Positions 9,864 through 20,118 of a stretch of 64,000 nucleotides of DNA are shown here, one piece after another. Position 1 is the stretch's first letter, and each line of letters begins with the position of its first letter. The DNA is from Nitrospinota bacterium (GTDB lineage: Bacteria; Nitrospinota_A; UBA7883; JACRLM01): positions 869,015 through 933,014 of the forward strand of contig JACQXA010000004.1 of the NCBI GenBank assembly GCA_016208975.1, in the 5' to 3' direction. Below the pieces are notes generated by a model that worked only from the letters and a program-made list of their open reading frames with translations, made no database searches and had not been told where the DNA came from. The position numbers were made by a program, and so were the translations under genes.

Positions 9864-11677
9864 CCGGGCGTAACCAACCCCGCGTTCTTTAAATATTCGT
9901 AAAACGCCTCCGCCACCAGCCGGTTCCCCAGCGGCGACGCGTGGCCTATGAAATACGAGTCTATATCGTCCTGGTTACGCGCGTTTCGCGCCATGCCTTC
10001 CACGCCGTTGAAAACGCGATACCCCTTTTCCCCGCAATACGCAGTGATTTTTTCAACGGGGAAGCTTCCCCGCTTTTCCGCCCAATAATATTCCGCCTCG
10101 TCTTTTGTGGGCAGAACGGCTATCACCGGCTCGACCCCCATGGCGCGGGCGTCGGCCACGAAAGCGTCGAATATCCCGAAAAGCACATCCACTTCTCTGG
10201 AGCGCCAGATGTCTTGCAGATGGGCCGGGCGGGCTATCATGTCGTCTATCTGTTTATTGCCTTTCAGATAGTAAACCTCCAGCCAGAACCGCTTGTTCAG
10301 GAAAATCTTCAGGTAAGGGAACCCGAAAACCGGATAATCCCGCTGGTTGTAGATGTACCAGAAATCGTTCCGCCCTATCTTCTCAAGGAACGCCGGGTCG
10401 CCCAGTTTCTTTATCTCCCCCGCGTTTTCCACCGGGTTTGGGATTAGCTTAAGCTTCCCGTCTTCCATAATGAAACGTGGCTTTGCCATGGCGCCTTTGG
10501 TGGCCGGATAGTAGAACTTGCGGTACACGTTGGCCACCCGGCTTATGTTCTCCGGCACAAGGCACAGCGCGGCCACTTTGGTTTTCACCTTCGGCCAGTG
10601 CCGTTTGAACGCCAGATAAGCCTGGTCGGTGCCGTACCCGCCCACGCCGAAGTTATAAACGTTTTTGTTGAGCCTGGCCGCAAGGTAGGTCTCCCAAGTC
10701 TCATCATCGTCCACCTGGTCGCAATGGGTGAAGGAGTCGCCGAATGTGGCCATGAAACCTGTGGGGTACTCCACGGGCCGGGGCCGCTCACCGAACGGGG
10801 TTTGATAAAGCGGGCGCCAGCCCAACTGCCTGTCGTAACTTTTAGCCAGGCGGGTGGCGGTTTTCCCGTCCAACAGGTAACTGGAGAAATCGTAGAACGA
10901 AAACCTGTCTTTCGTGTAATGGAAGAAAATGGCCGCCATTCCCTCGGCCAGGGCAAGCGTTGAAAGCGCCATGGCCACACCGAAAAACGCTTTTTTTATA
11001 ATTGGGGATTTTTGCAACTCCCTTCCAGCCACCGGCAGAATGTAGAGCGCCAGCGCCATCAGGGAAACCGCCAAAATCCATTTGGCCCAATATTGGGGGA
11101 TGTGCCGCCATACTTCCCACGCCTCAGGCATGGGCCGGATGTTAACGCTATCCAGCGCTATCCAGGAGCCGGTTACAGAGCGGATGGCAATAACTCTACC
11201 GCTTCCCATGGCGGGGAGTTCCACCGTGTACTCCGCCGATTTGCCTTCGCTTTCCCACAGGGAGTCCGGAAGGCCCCGGCCTTTTTCGGTCTGAACGCTG
11301 GCTACCGTTGCGCCGTTAGCCAGAACGTCCAGCATAGGCGGGGCGGCCTCGTGGCTGTCCAGCGTTGAAATGGTCAAAATAGTTCCACCTGGATATGGAT
11401 TCTCGATATGGATTGTCTTCGGCGCGCCGCCAGCCCATAGGTCCAGCGGGCCCGGCAGTTGGGCCGGGATTAATGAATCTCCCGCCCTCACCGTCACGGC
11501 GCTCCGGCCATTCCAGTATCCGGCTCCGCGTCCAGCCTCATCCGCATAGAGGAATACGCCTTGCTGAGGATCAGCGAGAAGCGCGGATGATGAAAGAAAG
11601 ACCGCCGCCGCAAGAACCAACGGCGGCAAAACCCGTGCAAGGGTTTTAATGCGGTTTTTTATGAAGGATGAGTTCAT
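9860..11677 (-). CDS. membrane-anchored SGNH-hydrolase-like protein
   Basis: A 605-residue protein with a signal peptide or anchor (residues 15-35), an exported N-terminal domain of about 170 residues, two membrane helices (about 200-250) and a C-terminal SGNH-type domain. The nucleophile block is TFGDSFTHC (S315), block III is FGVGGYGTDQ, and the last block has D573 and H579 in DSYFIGHASPLGNR. Such domains are esterases or acyltransferases; membrane-tethered versions act in polysaccharide O-acetylation (AlgJ/AlgX-like). No MBOAT partner is nearby, so the substrate is unknown. Confidence 0.72.
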   Translation of the reverse strand: MNSSFIKNRIKTLARVLPPLVLAAAVFLSSSALLADPQQGVFLYADEAGRGAGYWNGRSAVTVRAGDSLIPAQLPGPLDLWAGGAPKTIHIENPYPGGTILTISTLDSHEAAPPMLDVLANGATVASVQTEKGRGLPDSLWESEGKSAEYTVELPAMGSGRVIAIRSVTGSWIALDSVNIRPMPEAWEVWRHIPQYWAKWILAVSLMALALYILPVAGRELQKSPIIKKAFFGVAMALSTLALAEGMAAIFFHYTKDRFSFYDFSSYLLDGKTATRLAKSYDRQLGWRPLYQTPFGERPRPVEYPTGFMATFGDSFTHCDQVDDDETWETYLAARLNKNVYNFGVGGYGTDQAYLAFKRHWPKVKTKVAALCLVPENISRVANVYRKFYYPATKGAMAKPRFIMEDGKLKLIPNPVENAGEIKKLGDPAFLEKIGRNDFWYIYNQRDYPVFGFPYLKIFLNKRFWLEVYYLKGNKQIDDMIARPAHLQDIWRSREVDVLFGIFDAFVADARAMGVEPVIAVLPTKDEAEYYWAEKRGSFPVEKITAYCGEKGYRVFNGVEGMARNARNQDDIDSYFIGHASPLGNRLVAEAFYEYLKNAGLVTPG

Positions 11678-11849
11678 CCGGTATTTTAGCGCGGGCTACG
11701 CCAAATTCAGCGGAATTTTAACTGGCGGAGGCTTTGCCAGGTCATACTGGTTTCAATTCCCCGCGGCCGCACGACCAGGTCTTATGTTTCATGTGGAAGC
11801 CCGGGGTCGGGGCTACCCCGGAGAAGCAACAATGGCGCAAGATTCCGGC

Positions 11850-12479
11850 TCAGCCCCGTTCCTTGATGGACTTGAACCGTTTCAGCCGGAAGGTTTCTTC
11901 CCGCGCCCGCTCCTCCAGCTGGGCCATGATGCGCTCCATGGTGGACTTTATCTCCGGCTCCACTTTCCGCTCCAGCGCGTTCACGCGCCGGGTGGCGTTG
12001 CGTATGGCCCCGCCGATGGACAGTAGCCTGCTTTCCGCCGCGGCGCTCTGGGCCAGCGCGGGAAGAACGTCCTCGAATAGCCCCGCCGCCTCGTCCACCG
12101 CCGGACTCCTATGACCGGGGGCCGATCCGCGCTCGAACGGTGTCCGGCGCTCTTCCGGGAAATCCACCGTGGCGATTTTCACCCCCCACACGTTCCGCAG
12201 GGCCACGTTGAACGAAATGTCCCGTTCCGCCGCCAAAGACTCGGTGAGGAGCGAATGGGCGGGCTCCATGGCCCTGGCCACGTTCAGCGCCCGTTCGGCG
12301 GTGAGGATCTTGTCGTCCAGCATCTTCCGGAGGTCGCGCACCTGCCGTACCACCCCTTTAAACTCCATTAGCAGGGCGTCCCGTTTGCTGGTGAGGATGC
12401 TTATGCCACGGGCCACCAGTTTCCTGCGGTCCCGGAGCCTTAACAGTTCCAGCCGCCCGGTTCGAACCCGCGCTTCCAT
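11850..12479 (-). CDS. atpD: A/V-type ATPase subunit D
   Basis: Central-stalk subunit D (209 residues), the coiled-coil rotor shaft inside the A3B3 head. The N-terminal helix (LELLRLRDRRKLVARG) and the C-terminal helix (RRVNALERKVEPEI) are family hallmarks and pair as a long hairpin. It is the last gene of the nine-gene operon, four bases after subunit B. About 170 bases without a gene follow, containing a GC-rich hairpin but no clear T tract. Confidence 0.95.
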   Translation of the reverse strand: MEARVRTGRLELLRLRDRRKLVARGISILTSKRDALLMEFKGVVRQVRDLRKMLDDKILTAERALNVARAMEPAHSLLTESLAAERDISFNVALRNVWGVKIATVDFPEERRTPFERGSAPGHRSPAVDEAAGLFEDVLPALAQSAAAESRLLSIGGAIRNATRRVNALERKVEPEIKSTMERIMAQLEERAREETFRLKRFKSIKERG

Positions 12480-12483
12480 ATCG

Positions 12484-13872
12484 TTATCCGTTCCGCTTGC
12501 CGTATTTCTGGATGTTGTCCCGGCTTATACGCACCAGTTCGCTTTCCGGCAGGATGGAAAGAAGCCTCCACCCTTCCGCCAGCGTTTCCTCGATGGATCT
12601 GCTTATCTCCCCCTGGTTTAAAAATTCCCGTTCGAACGCCTCGGCGAATTTCAGGTACACCCGGTCCATGTCCGACAAACCCTCTTCACCGATGATGGCG
12701 GCCACGCGCCTCTGCTCTTCCCCCCGGGCGTAGCACATATATATCTGGTCTGACCATTGTCTGTGATCCTCCCTGGTCCTCCCCGCGCCGATTCCGTGGT
12801 CCATCAGCCGCGAGAGGCTGGGCAACACGTTAATGGGCGGGAACACCCCTTTCCTGCTTAACCCCCGGTCCAGCACTATCTGGCCTTCAGTTATGTAACC
12901 GGTCAGGTCCGGCACGGGGTGGGTTATGTCGTCGTCGGGCATGGTCAATATGGGCAATTGGGTGACGGAGCCAACTTTACCTTCAATGCGCCCCGCCCGC
13001 TCGTATATCCCCGCCAGGTCGGTGTACATATAACCCGGATACCCGCGCCGCCCGGGAATTTCCTCGCGGGAAGACGATACTTCGCGCAGGGCGTTACAGT
13101 AATGGGTCATGTCCGTGAGGGCCACCAGCACCTGCATCCCCAGGTCGAACGCCAGGTACTCCGCCGTGGTCAGCGCGAACCGGGGCGTGAGTAACCGCTC
13201 TATCACCGGGTCATCCGCCAGGTTCAGGAACACCACCGAATGTTCTATGGCGCCGGAATATTCAAACGCCTGCTTGAAATAATCGGCCTCCCGCGAGGTT
13301 ATCCCCATTCCCGCGAAAACCAGGGCGAACCGCTCCCCCGGCCCGCTGACGCCAGCGTTGGCGATTATCATGGTGGCGATTTCGTTGGCGGGAAGGCCCG
13401 CTCCGGAGAAGATGGGAAGTTTCTGGCCGCGAACCAGGGTGTTCATGCCATCTATGGCGGAAACGCCGGTTTGAATGAAATCTTTCGGCATTGCCCGGCG
13501 GGTGGGGTTTAACGCGGAGCCGTTAATGTCCCGGCGCGCCATGGGCGGCGGTTTGGGCAGGCCGTCCAGCGGCTGGCCGCCTCCGGAAAAAACCCGGCCC
13601 AGCAGGAGAGGCGACAAGTCCACCTTGGCCCCCTCTTCGGAGAACCACACCAGCGTGGTGTCCGGGTTTATCCTTCCCGTGGGGCCGAACACCTGCGCCA
13701 CGGCCCATTTCTCGCTTATCTCGATAATCTGCGCGGGCCGCGTGTCCCCCTCGCCGATGACAATGCTCACTATGTCGCCTTGGGCGGCCCGTTCCGCCCG
13801 GCGTATGAACACCAGCGGGCCCTTCACCGAGTCTATCGTGCCAAACTGCCTTGAAAGAAGATCGCCACCCAT
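12484..13872 (-). CDS. atpB: A/V-type ATPase subunit B
   Basis: Regulatory, non-catalytic nucleotide-binding subunit B of the A3B3 head (462 residues). It has the N-terminal beta barrel, but the P-loop is degenerate ([16 protein letters not shown]), as expected for [19 protein letters not shown] and the C-terminal helical domain are typical. The gene name follows the archaeal/Thermus convention and is not the F-type atpB (subunit a). It lies four bases after subunit A. Confidence 0.97.
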   Translation of the reverse strand: MGGDLLSRQFGTIDSVKGPLVFIRRAERAAQGDIVSIVIGEGDTRPAQIIEISEKWAVAQVFGPTGRINPDTTLVWFSEEGAKVDLSPLLLGRVFSGGGQPLDGLPKPPPMARRDINGSALNPTRRAMPKDFIQTGVSAIDGMNTLVRGQKLPIFSGAGLPANEIATMIIANAGVSGPGERFALVFAGMGITSREADYFKQAFEYSGAIEHSVVFLNLADDPVIERLLTPRFALTTAEYLAFDLGMQVLVALTDMTHYCNALREVSSSREEIPGRRGYPGYMYTDLAGIYERAGRIEGKVGSVTQLPILTMPDDDITHPVPDLTGYITEGQIVLDRGLSRKGVFPPINVLPSLSRLMDHGIGAGRTREDHRQWSDQIYMCYARGEEQRRVAAIIGEEGLSDMDRVYLKFAEAFEREFLNQGEISRSIEETLAEGWRLLSILPESELVRISRDNIQKYGKRNG

Positions 13873-13876
13873 CCGC

Positions 13877-15628
13877 CTATCTCCTTTCGCTTTCCACGTA
13901 CCGGACGAAAGCGGCTTTAAGCTCGCCTATAAGCGCTTCCAGTTCGTCTTCGGCAACCTCCTTGAGCCTCATCACCTGCTCCATTCCGGCGAACTTCATC
14001 ACCATCTCCGCCGTCAGCCCCTTGTCCACGGCGTCCGCCATTTTCTCCACAAAGAAAAGATACGCGTCCAGCATCAACGCCTGGCGCCGGGTGGAGCAAT
14101 AAGCGTCGGCGGGGCTGGCGGAGCTTTGCCGCAGATACCCCTCGCGCAGGAGCCGGGCCCCTTCAAGGATGACTTTCTCCCTGTCCTCCAGCGAATCCAT
14201 ACCGACTATCTTCACCACCTCCGAAAGCTCCTCCTCTTTCTGGAGCGTGGCGTGGATACTGCTCACCATCTCCCGCCATGCCGGGCTCACGTTCTGCTGG
14301 TACCACGTCCCCAGCGATGGATAGGTGAGGCTGAATGATATGCGCCAGTTTATGGCCGGGAAATGCCGCTGGTGCGCCAGGTCGTAATCTAGCCCCCAGA
14401 ACGTGGAGGCCATCCTCAACGACGCCTGGGTGACCGGCTCAGAAAAATCCCCCCCCGGCGGCGACACGGCGCCTATCACGGTGACGGAGCCTGTCTCCTC
14501 CGGCCTGCCCAAAAGCCTCGCCCGTCCGGCCCTCTCGTAAAACGCCCCCAGCCGGGAAGCAAGATAAGTGGGGTACCCTTCTTCCCCCGGTATTTCCTCC
14601 AGCCGCGAGGACATCTCCCGCAATGCCTCGGCCCAGCGGGAGGTGCTGTCGGCCAGCACGGTCACCTTGTAACCCATGTCCCGGTAATATTCGGCGATGG
14701 CCATGCCGGTGTATATGGAGGCCTCCCGCGCGGCCACGGGCATGTTGGATGTGTTGGCGATGAGGATGGTGCGCTCCATAAGCGGCCTGCCGGTGTGGGG
14801 GTCTATAAGCTTGGGAAGCTGGCTTAACGTATCGGCCATCTCGTTTCCCCGCTCGCCGCAACCGACGTATATGATTATGTCCGCCTGGGCGTATTTGGCT
14901 ATGGTCTGCTCCAAAACCGTCTTGCCGGAGCCGAACCCTCCGGGTATTATGGCCGCGCCCCCCTCGGCGATGGGGAACAGAGTGTCTATGACCCGCTGGC
15001 CGGTGATAAGGGGCGTGTTGAGCGGCAGACGCTCCAGCCGGGGCCTGGGCTCGCGCACGTTCCATTTCTGCCGCAGGGTTATCCGCTGGCCGTTGGTGAG
15101 GGTAACCGCCGTCTCTTCCACCGTAAGCTCCCCAACAGCCACCGTGGCCACCACGCCGGAAACATCTTTGGGAACCATAATGCGGTGGGTCACCCTTGGC
15201 GTTTCAGGAACAGTTCCCACCACCATGCCCCACTCCACATGGTCACCCGGTTTCACCGATGGGGTGAACTTCCATTTCCTGTTACGGTCCAGCCTTTTTA
15301 CGCGGGCGCCGCGCTGTATGAAATCCCCCCAGCGCTCCGCAAGCCTGGGCAAAGGGCGCTGGATGCCATCGAATATGGAGCCTATCAGGCCCGGCCCCAG
15401 TTCCACCGAGAGAAGCTCGCCAAGCCGCTCCACCGGGTCACCCACGGTAAGGCCCATTGTGTCTTCATACACCTGGATCACCGCCGTGTCCCCCTCTATG
15501 CGGATGATCTCCCCCATGAGTTTTTCGGAGCCCACCAGGGCCACCTCGCTCATAAAACAGCCGAACATCCCCCCGGCCACCACCGCCGGGCCGGAAACTT
15601 TTATTATGCGGCCGCCGCTTGCCGTCAC
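13877..15628 (-). CDS. atpA: A/V-type ATPase catalytic subunit A
   Basis: Catalytic subunit A, about 583 residues. The Walker A motif [12 protein letters not shown] is near residues 228-239, followed by the family-specific GCGERGNEM, and the bulge domain precedes it. I place the start at the GTG at 15628, which overlaps the subunit F stop (GTGA) and gives the conserved N-terminus [12 protein letters not shown]. An in-frame ATG at 15709 would lie inside the F gene and add 27 unconserved residues. Confidence 0.97.
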   Translation of the reverse strand: MTASGGRIIKVSGPAVVAGGMFGCFMSEVALVGSEKLMGEIIRIEGDTAVIQVYEDTMGLTVGDPVERLGELLSVELGPGLIGSIFDGIQRPLPRLAERWGDFIQRGARVKRLDRNRKWKFTPSVKPGDHVEWGMVVGTVPETPRVTHRIMVPKDVSGVVATVAVGELTVEETAVTLTNGQRITLRQKWNVREPRPRLERLPLNTPLITGQRVIDTLFPIAEGGAAIIPGGFGSGKTVLEQTIAKYAQADIIIYVGCGERGNEMADTLSQLPKLIDPHTGRPLMERTILIANTSNMPVAAREASIYTGMAIAEYYRDMGYKVTVLADSTSRWAEALREMSSRLEEIPGEEGYPTYLASRLGAFYERAGRARLLGRPEETGSVTVIGAVSPPGGDFSEPVTQASLRMASTFWGLDYDLAHQRHFPAINWRISFSLTYPSLGTWYQQNVSPAWREMVSSIHATLQKEEELSEVVKIVGMDSLEDREKVILEGARLLREGYLRQSSASPADAYCSTRRQALMLDAYLFFVEKMADAVDKGLTAEMVMKFAGMEQVMRLKEVAEDELEALIGELKAAFVRYVESERR

Positions 15629-15969
15629 AGCTTTATCCTCATGTGGTAACCGATGGCGCGGAACGTGAGCCAGTCGGCCATATCCTCCGCCTCGCCGGTG
15701 AACCGCCACTGGCCCGGATATTCATACCTGGCCAGCAATGGGGTTACGCTTTTGCGAAGCGCTTTCTGGTTCCTGTCAGTGATCCATTCCTCCATCTGCG
15801 CCGGGATGGCCAGCACCCCCACGCCCCCTTCCGCCAGTATTTTTTCAATCTCGCCGTTAAGGGCTTCCGCGCCGGTCACCGGCACAACCTCCGCCCCGGC
15901 CAGGCGGAACCCGGCCTCCTGCCCCCAATAGGAGACAACCTTGATGGTCATCGGTTTGCCGGCGCTCAT
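15625..15969 (-). CDS. atpF: A/V-type ATPase subunit F
   Basis: Small central-stalk subunit F (about 114 residues), a Rossmann-like fold that binds subunit D and can modulate rotation. Visible features are a beta start (MTIKVVSYWGQEAGFRLAG), the GVGVLAIPAQMEEWI central strand and a C-terminal helix. The ATG at 15969 overlaps the subunit C stop (ATGA); an ATG two codons upstream at 15975 is possible. The sequence is divergent, and position in the operon supports the call. Confidence 0.9.
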   Translation of the reverse strand: MSAGKPMTIKVVSYWGQEAGFRLAGAEVVPVTGAEALNGEIEKILAEGGVGVLAIPAQMEEWITDRNQKALRKSVTPLLARYEYPGQWRFTGEAEDMADWLTFRAIGYHMRIKL

Positions 15970-16985
15970 TGCCATGCCCTTATAAAATGTTCGGCCGCGT
16001 CCCCCATGGGCGTGTGGGACAAACCGAAACTCAAAGCCAGATGAAGGTTCGATGCGTTTGCCGAAAGCTCTTCCATGAAAAAGATAAGCCCCCAGGGGCC
16101 TACAGGCTCTTTCAAACTGTGGCGGCGGTACTTGACATAGAACGCCCTGCGTAGTTCCATGTAAAAAAGGGTGGCCGAGTTTTCGGAGCCCCGCCGTGGT
16201 TTAGCCCCCAGCCTCTCTTTTATCACCTTGTGCGGCGTGTCCCCCTGGCCAAACGCCAGCGTCTCAAAATCCTCCCGGCGTATGAGCCCTCCGCCGTCAA
16301 TATAAAACTCCCGCAACTCCATGGGCCCCACGGAAGCCACCCGCGCCAGCATCGCGTTATTCACGTTGGCCATGTCCAGCTGGTCCCGGTAATACTCCCC
16401 TATCTGCCAAGGCAGATAACTTAGGCTCCGCAGGTATTTCGTGAAAAAATAGCGTTCAAGCCCCAATTCCGCATCCAGCGGGTTTTTCGCGAACAGCGCC
16501 GCGTCCAGCCCCGGCGCCAGCGGATGCCCGGCCTTTTTCATGAGTGTTATCAGCTCCGTTGCGGTTTTGTATCCGCCCCAGGCGGGGATGTTTTTAGGCT
16601 CGACAACCATCGGAGTAAAGCTGAACCTCCTGTCCTGGGAAAACCCGTCGCGCATAAGGTAGCGGATGGCCGATTTCAACTCTTCCAGCTCCCACCGCAT
16701 CACCAGCGCCCTTCCCACGGTACTGTCCATATCTATCACCAGTTCGGCGAACCTGCGTTTTAGCCGCGCCAGCCCTTCGTTTATCACCCGCTCCATCAGC
16801 GCCGGGGTCGGCCGTAAACCGCCGCGCCTTATGATCTCCTCCATCTCCCGGGCGTAAACAGAGCTTTCTATAAGCTCCAGGGCGGGCTTTAAATCCCCCA
16901 CCTCCAGAACCTTCATAAGCTCCTGCGGCGATACCAGGCGGCTCTTTATGGCCGCCAGCCGCGCCGTTACGTACTCAGCCTCCAT
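15966..16985 (-). CDS. atpC: A/V-type ATPase subunit C
   Basis: Subunit C (AC39 family, 339 residues) forms the funnel linking the central rotor shaft to the c-ring. It is mostly alpha-helical in three repeats. Helical stretches such as YFFTKYLRSLSYLPWQIGEYYRDQLDMANV, given here only as the start and end of one repeat, match the family pattern. It overlaps subunit E by 19 bases and subunit F by four, which indicates tightly coupled translation. Confidence 0.93.
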   Translation of the reverse strand: MEAEYVTARLAAIKSRLVSPQELMKVLEVGDLKPALELIESSVYAREMEEIIRRGGLRPTPALMERVINEGLARLKRRFAELVIDMDSTVGRALVMRWELEELKSAIRYLMRDGFSQDRRFSFTPMVVEPKNIPAWGGYKTATELITLMKKAGHPLAPGLDAALFAKNPLDAELGLERYFFTKYLRSLSYLPWQIGEYYRDQLDMANVNNAMLARVASVGPMELREFYIDGGGLIRREDFETLAFGQGDTPHKVIKERLGAKPRRGSENSATLFYMELRRAFYVKYRRHSLKEPVGPWGLIFFMEELSANASNLHLALSFGLSHTPMGDAAEHFIRAWQ

Positions 16986-17557
16986 CCGGCGGACTCCGTT
17001 AAACGGTTCACAAATTCGTTTCCCCTGGCGCGCCAGAGTTTTTCAAGCCTGGTCTCAAGAAGACACAGCCACTTTCTTCTGCCTCCGCCGGTGGACGCCA
17101 CAAAGCCGCATGCCACATTTTCATCCACCGCTATTTTTTCCGGCCCTCCCAGCGACCTTATAATTTCAGCGGTCACCGCATCGGCCCTGACTTCCTCCAA
17201 CTCCCCCGCCTCGGCCCTCACTGTTTCCAATTCACGCGCCACATATTGCCCGTATGCCGGTGAACCCATGAATTCTTGGAATAGACCGCGGGCCTCTTTC
17301 TTCACCGCTTGCGCCGCGGCGTCTTGCGCCTCAAGCATGGCCTCGCGCCGCGCCATCCTTTCCCGCGCCAGGCGCAACGCGTCCCGCCGGGATTCCATCA
17401 ACTGCCGTTTCAGGTCTATCTCCCGCTGGATTGCGGCGCTCTTCTCCCGGGCGGCCACCGCCACTTCCTCCGCTTTTACGGCCGCCTCTTCCAGGATGGA
17501 GCGCTCTTTTATCTCCGCCTCCAGCCTCAGCGCGGAAAGCAGTTTTTCAACGCTCAT
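16967..17557 (-). CDS. atpE: A/V-type ATPase subunit E
   Basis: Peripheral-stalk subunit E (196 residues). The first 100 residues are a charged coiled coil (EAEIKERSILEEAAVKAEE onwards) that pairs with subunit G. The C-terminal globular domain holds the head (SLGGPEKIAVDENVACGFV region). It overlaps subunit K by four bases (ATGA) and subunit C by 19. Here atpE means the stalk subunit, not the F-type c subunit. Confidence 0.93.
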   Translation of the reverse strand: MSVEKLLSALRLEAEIKERSILEEAAVKAEEVAVAAREKSAAIQREIDLKRQLMESRRDALRLARERMARREAMLEAQDAAAQAVKKEARGLFQEFMGSPAYGQYVARELETVRAEAGELEEVRADAVTAEIIRSLGGPEKIAVDENVACGFVASTGGGRRKWLCLLETRLEKLWRARGNEFVNRLTESAGWRLST

Positions 17558-17766
17558 TTGTAAATAAGCAGAACGGCGATGACGAATCCGAGTATCACCA
17601 TGGTCTCAGGGATGGCCACCAGGATGATCATCAGCCCCGACACTTCTTTTTTCTCCACGATGGCGCCCACCGCCGCCGAGCCTATCCTGCCTTGGGCCCA
17701 GGCTGTAGCGAACGCGGTGAACCCTATGGCCAACGCCGCGCCCAATGTTGTCCAGTCCAATTCCAT
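17554..17766 (-). CDS. atpK: A/V-type ATPase c-ring subunit K
   Basis: Proteolipid of 70 residues with a single helical hairpin: TM1 about 9-36, polar loop EKKEVSG (38-44), TM2 about 45-69. The ion-carrying carboxylate is E54 in AIPETMVILG. Q25 lies 29 residues before it in WAQGRIGSAA, and T55 follows it. The Q110 to E139 spacing of the Na+-binding NtpK of Enterococcus is also 29, so a Na+ site is possible. Most bacterial V-type K subunits are double hairpins; this is the short form. It is also called L. Confidence 0.95.
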   Translation of the reverse strand: MELDWTTLGAALAIGFTAFATAWAQGRIGSAAVGAIVEKKEVSGLMIILVAIPETMVILGFVIAVLLIYK

Positions 17767-17785
17767 AAAATGCCTCCTTTGCGTT

Positions 17786-19654
17786 TTAAGGTCTGCCCAG
17801 CGGCGAATAAGCTACGCCGCCGGAGGTGTAGAACCGGCTGAAGAACTCCACGTAATGAAGACGGATAGCCTGTATGGCCGGGCTGAAAACGCCCATCACA
17901 AAGTTAACGCCGTGAATCAGCGCCGCCGCCAGCGCCCCGGCCACCGCCCACTCTATTGTCTTGTTTATCTCCCCGGCCACGTCGGCCATAATCACCGACG
18001 CCAGCCCCAGCGCCATGAGCCTGGCGTAGGAAAGCATATTGGAAATTATCCTTGGCGCCTCCAGCAACCCCTCCGATAAGCCCACCGCCGCCACCCTTAC
18101 GGCCAGCGGAACAAGCGGGAGGAAATATGTCCACTTTGGCCCACCGGTGATGGCGGAAAAACCCGCCAGTAGCGCTGAAACTATAAATCCGAAATCGGCC
18201 AGCCGCTCCAGCGCATGGCGGCTCCGCTTTAGCCGTCTCTCCGCGAAGAAACCTATAAGACTCCCCAACGCCAGATGCATCCCTCCTGCGGCAAGAACCA
18301 GCATGAGCGTGAATACCACCTCATGTTTCCTGTCCAGCAACGGCGGCCAAAGATGGGCGGCGCCGAATATCTCGCAGAACAGCAGGCCGAACAGGGCCGA
18401 TTGGGCCGCGCAAAGGTAAATGATTTTCGACATGTCCAGAGCCAGGGAATCCTCGGCGAATTTCCATCGCAACCCTGTCCCCACAGCCGCCAGCAATAAC
18501 GCGTAACCCACGTCCCCCAGCATGAATCCGAAAAGCATGGGCATGGTGAAAGCTATGAGCGCCGAAGGATCCACCCCGCCGTACATCGGCGTGGCGTACA
18601 GATGGATTAGCCTTTCGAAGGGCCTGGCCCAGCTCCGGTTCTCAAGCTTTACCGGGGTTTCGGGAAATTCCGCAAGGCCGGGCCGGGCCGAATATAAAGC
18701 CACCGCTCCGCCAAATTCCCGCGCTACGGCGTCTTTTAACCGGGGCATCTCATCGGTAGGCACCCATCCGGATATCCAAAAGGTCATACCCGACGTGGCC
18801 AGATGCCCCTGCGAGCGCAAAAGCTCCGCGTACTGGCGCAGGCCCCGTTCAGCCGCCTTTATCGGCTCCAGCCATCTGGTGGAAAGCTCCACAAGCCTCG
18901 CCGAAGCCTCGCGGCGTTCTTTTTCCAGCTCCCGCTCCCGGGTGTACAAATATTTGAGCGTGGTGGCGAAAGTGCCTTTCTCGTATTTTTCCGGCAGGCG
19001 CACCGGCTGGACCTTGTGGCCGAACGCGCGCCGCCGCACCTCTTCGCCGATGGACTCGGGATATATGAGCAGAGCCGAAGATCCTTCGCCATTGGCCTTG
19101 CCCCGGAATATTGCGCAGGCGCCACCGGTGATCTCCTCCATGGTCAGCCGCATCTCGTTGAACATGTCCTCATAACCGGCGGTGAGGGTAACACCGGTTA
19201 TCTCCATGCCCCGGAACGCGGACGCCTTCTCCAACAGCGGCTGGAACTCCTCGAAAAGCTCCCGGTAGGCGTTGGCCTCTTTTTGTTCCGCCACCAGCGA
19301 CTCCAGCTTTTGGGCGGTTTTGGGAACCTCCTCCAGGACCTCCATCACGGATTTGCCCGAGGCGTAGGCCAGCCATTGGCTTTCATGCTGGAAAACCGGG
19401 GCAGGCTCCCGGGGCTCCTGTGGCGGAAGGTAAGTGACCGCTTCGGCCATCAGGTTAATGAGGCTCTCAGCCAGTTTCAGGTTGCTCTCCTCACCGGCGG
19501 GCAAAACCCCGTGTTCAAATGAAGCTTCTTTTAATAACTGGTCGCTGGCGGATGGCGTGACGTGAAAAACCCGATGGGCGAAAAGCAGGGCCAGCAGGCG
19601 CGCGGCGGCGGATTTGGGGCCCGCTATCCTGGTTCGCTCCATGGAGGCTATCAT
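17786..19654 (-). CDS. atpI: A/V-type ATPase subunit I (stator a)
   Basis: Subunit I (622 residues, 116-kDa/NtpI family) provides the static half-channels beside the c-ring. Residues 1 to about 330 are cytosolic and stalk-binding, with coiled-coil segments. The C-terminal half has about seven to eight membrane helices, beginning near YGGVDPSALIAFTMPMLFG, and ends with GGVAYSPLGRP. The ATG at 19654 overlaps the subunit G stop (ATGA). This is not the F-type assembly protein AtpI. Confidence 0.95.
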   Translation of the reverse strand: MIASMERTRIAGPKSAAARLLALLFAHRVFHVTPSASDQLLKEASFEHGVLPAGEESNLKLAESLINLMAEAVTYLPPQEPREPAPVFQHESQWLAYASGKSVMEVLEEVPKTAQKLESLVAEQKEANAYRELFEEFQPLLEKASAFRGMEITGVTLTAGYEDMFNEMRLTMEEITGGACAIFRGKANGEGSSALLIYPESIGEEVRRRAFGHKVQPVRLPEKYEKGTFATTLKYLYTRERELEKERREASARLVELSTRWLEPIKAAERGLRQYAELLRSQGHLATSGMTFWISGWVPTDEMPRLKDAVAREFGGAVALYSARPGLAEFPETPVKLENRSWARPFERLIHLYATPMYGGVDPSALIAFTMPMLFGFMLGDVGYALLLAAVGTGLRWKFAEDSLALDMSKIIYLCAAQSALFGLLFCEIFGAAHLWPPLLDRKHEVVFTLMLVLAAGGMHLALGSLIGFFAERRLKRSRHALERLADFGFIVSALLAGFSAITGGPKWTYFLPLVPLAVRVAAVGLSEGLLEAPRIISNMLSYARLMALGLASVIMADVAGEINKTIEWAVAGALAAALIHGVNFVMGVFSPAIQAIRLHYVEFFSRFYTSGGVAYSPLGRP

Positions 19655-19968
19655 TTGACCTCCTCGCCCTTACCGGAGGCCAGCATGGTGAAAAGATCCC
19701 GGGCCAGCGTGGTGACAATTTCTTTTGGCGGAGGCGTGATACTCGGCGGTTCAGGGCCCGCCATGGCCCCGGTCAAAAAAGTTTCACCGGCGCGGTTGAG
19801 CGCGTCCAGCTCCGCCTGCAACCCATGGGTGGAGGCGGAGGCTTTTTGTTCCGCCTCGGTCACCATGTCCCGGGCTTTTTTCCGGACAGCCTCCAGCCTG
19901 GCGCGCAACTCGGCCTCAACCTCGCTTATCCGCTCAATGGCTTCTTTTTCTTCGGCGGCTTCGCTCAT
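19651..19968 (-). CDS. atpG: A/V-type ATPase peripheral-stalk subunit G/H
   Basis: First gene of the operon, 105 residues. Residues 1-65 form a highly charged single helix (EEKEAIERISEVEAELRARLE) expected to coil with subunit E. The C-terminal part is Pro-rich and then helical. A GGAG ribosome-binding site lies eight bases upstream. The sequence family is poorly conserved, so the call rests on size, coiled-coil character and the canonical first position. No clear promoter was recognised in the 150 bases upstream. Confidence 0.82.
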   Translation of the reverse strand: MSEAAEEKEAIERISEVEAELRARLEAVRKKARDMVTEAEQKASASTHGLQAELDALNRAGETFLTGAMAGPEPPSITPPPKEIVTTLARDLFTMLASGKGEEVK

Positions 19969-20118
19969 GGCGCTCCATCATTTCATACCGGCCGGCCGGC
20001 TATTGGCCGGGCGCAAGAAAGACCTCAGCAATCACCTATATTATATTTTTCACCGGCTCCCGGAGCCAGCCAATATATCAGGCTTCAGCCGTACCCCGGT
20101 AAGAAGCTAAAAGAGGGT

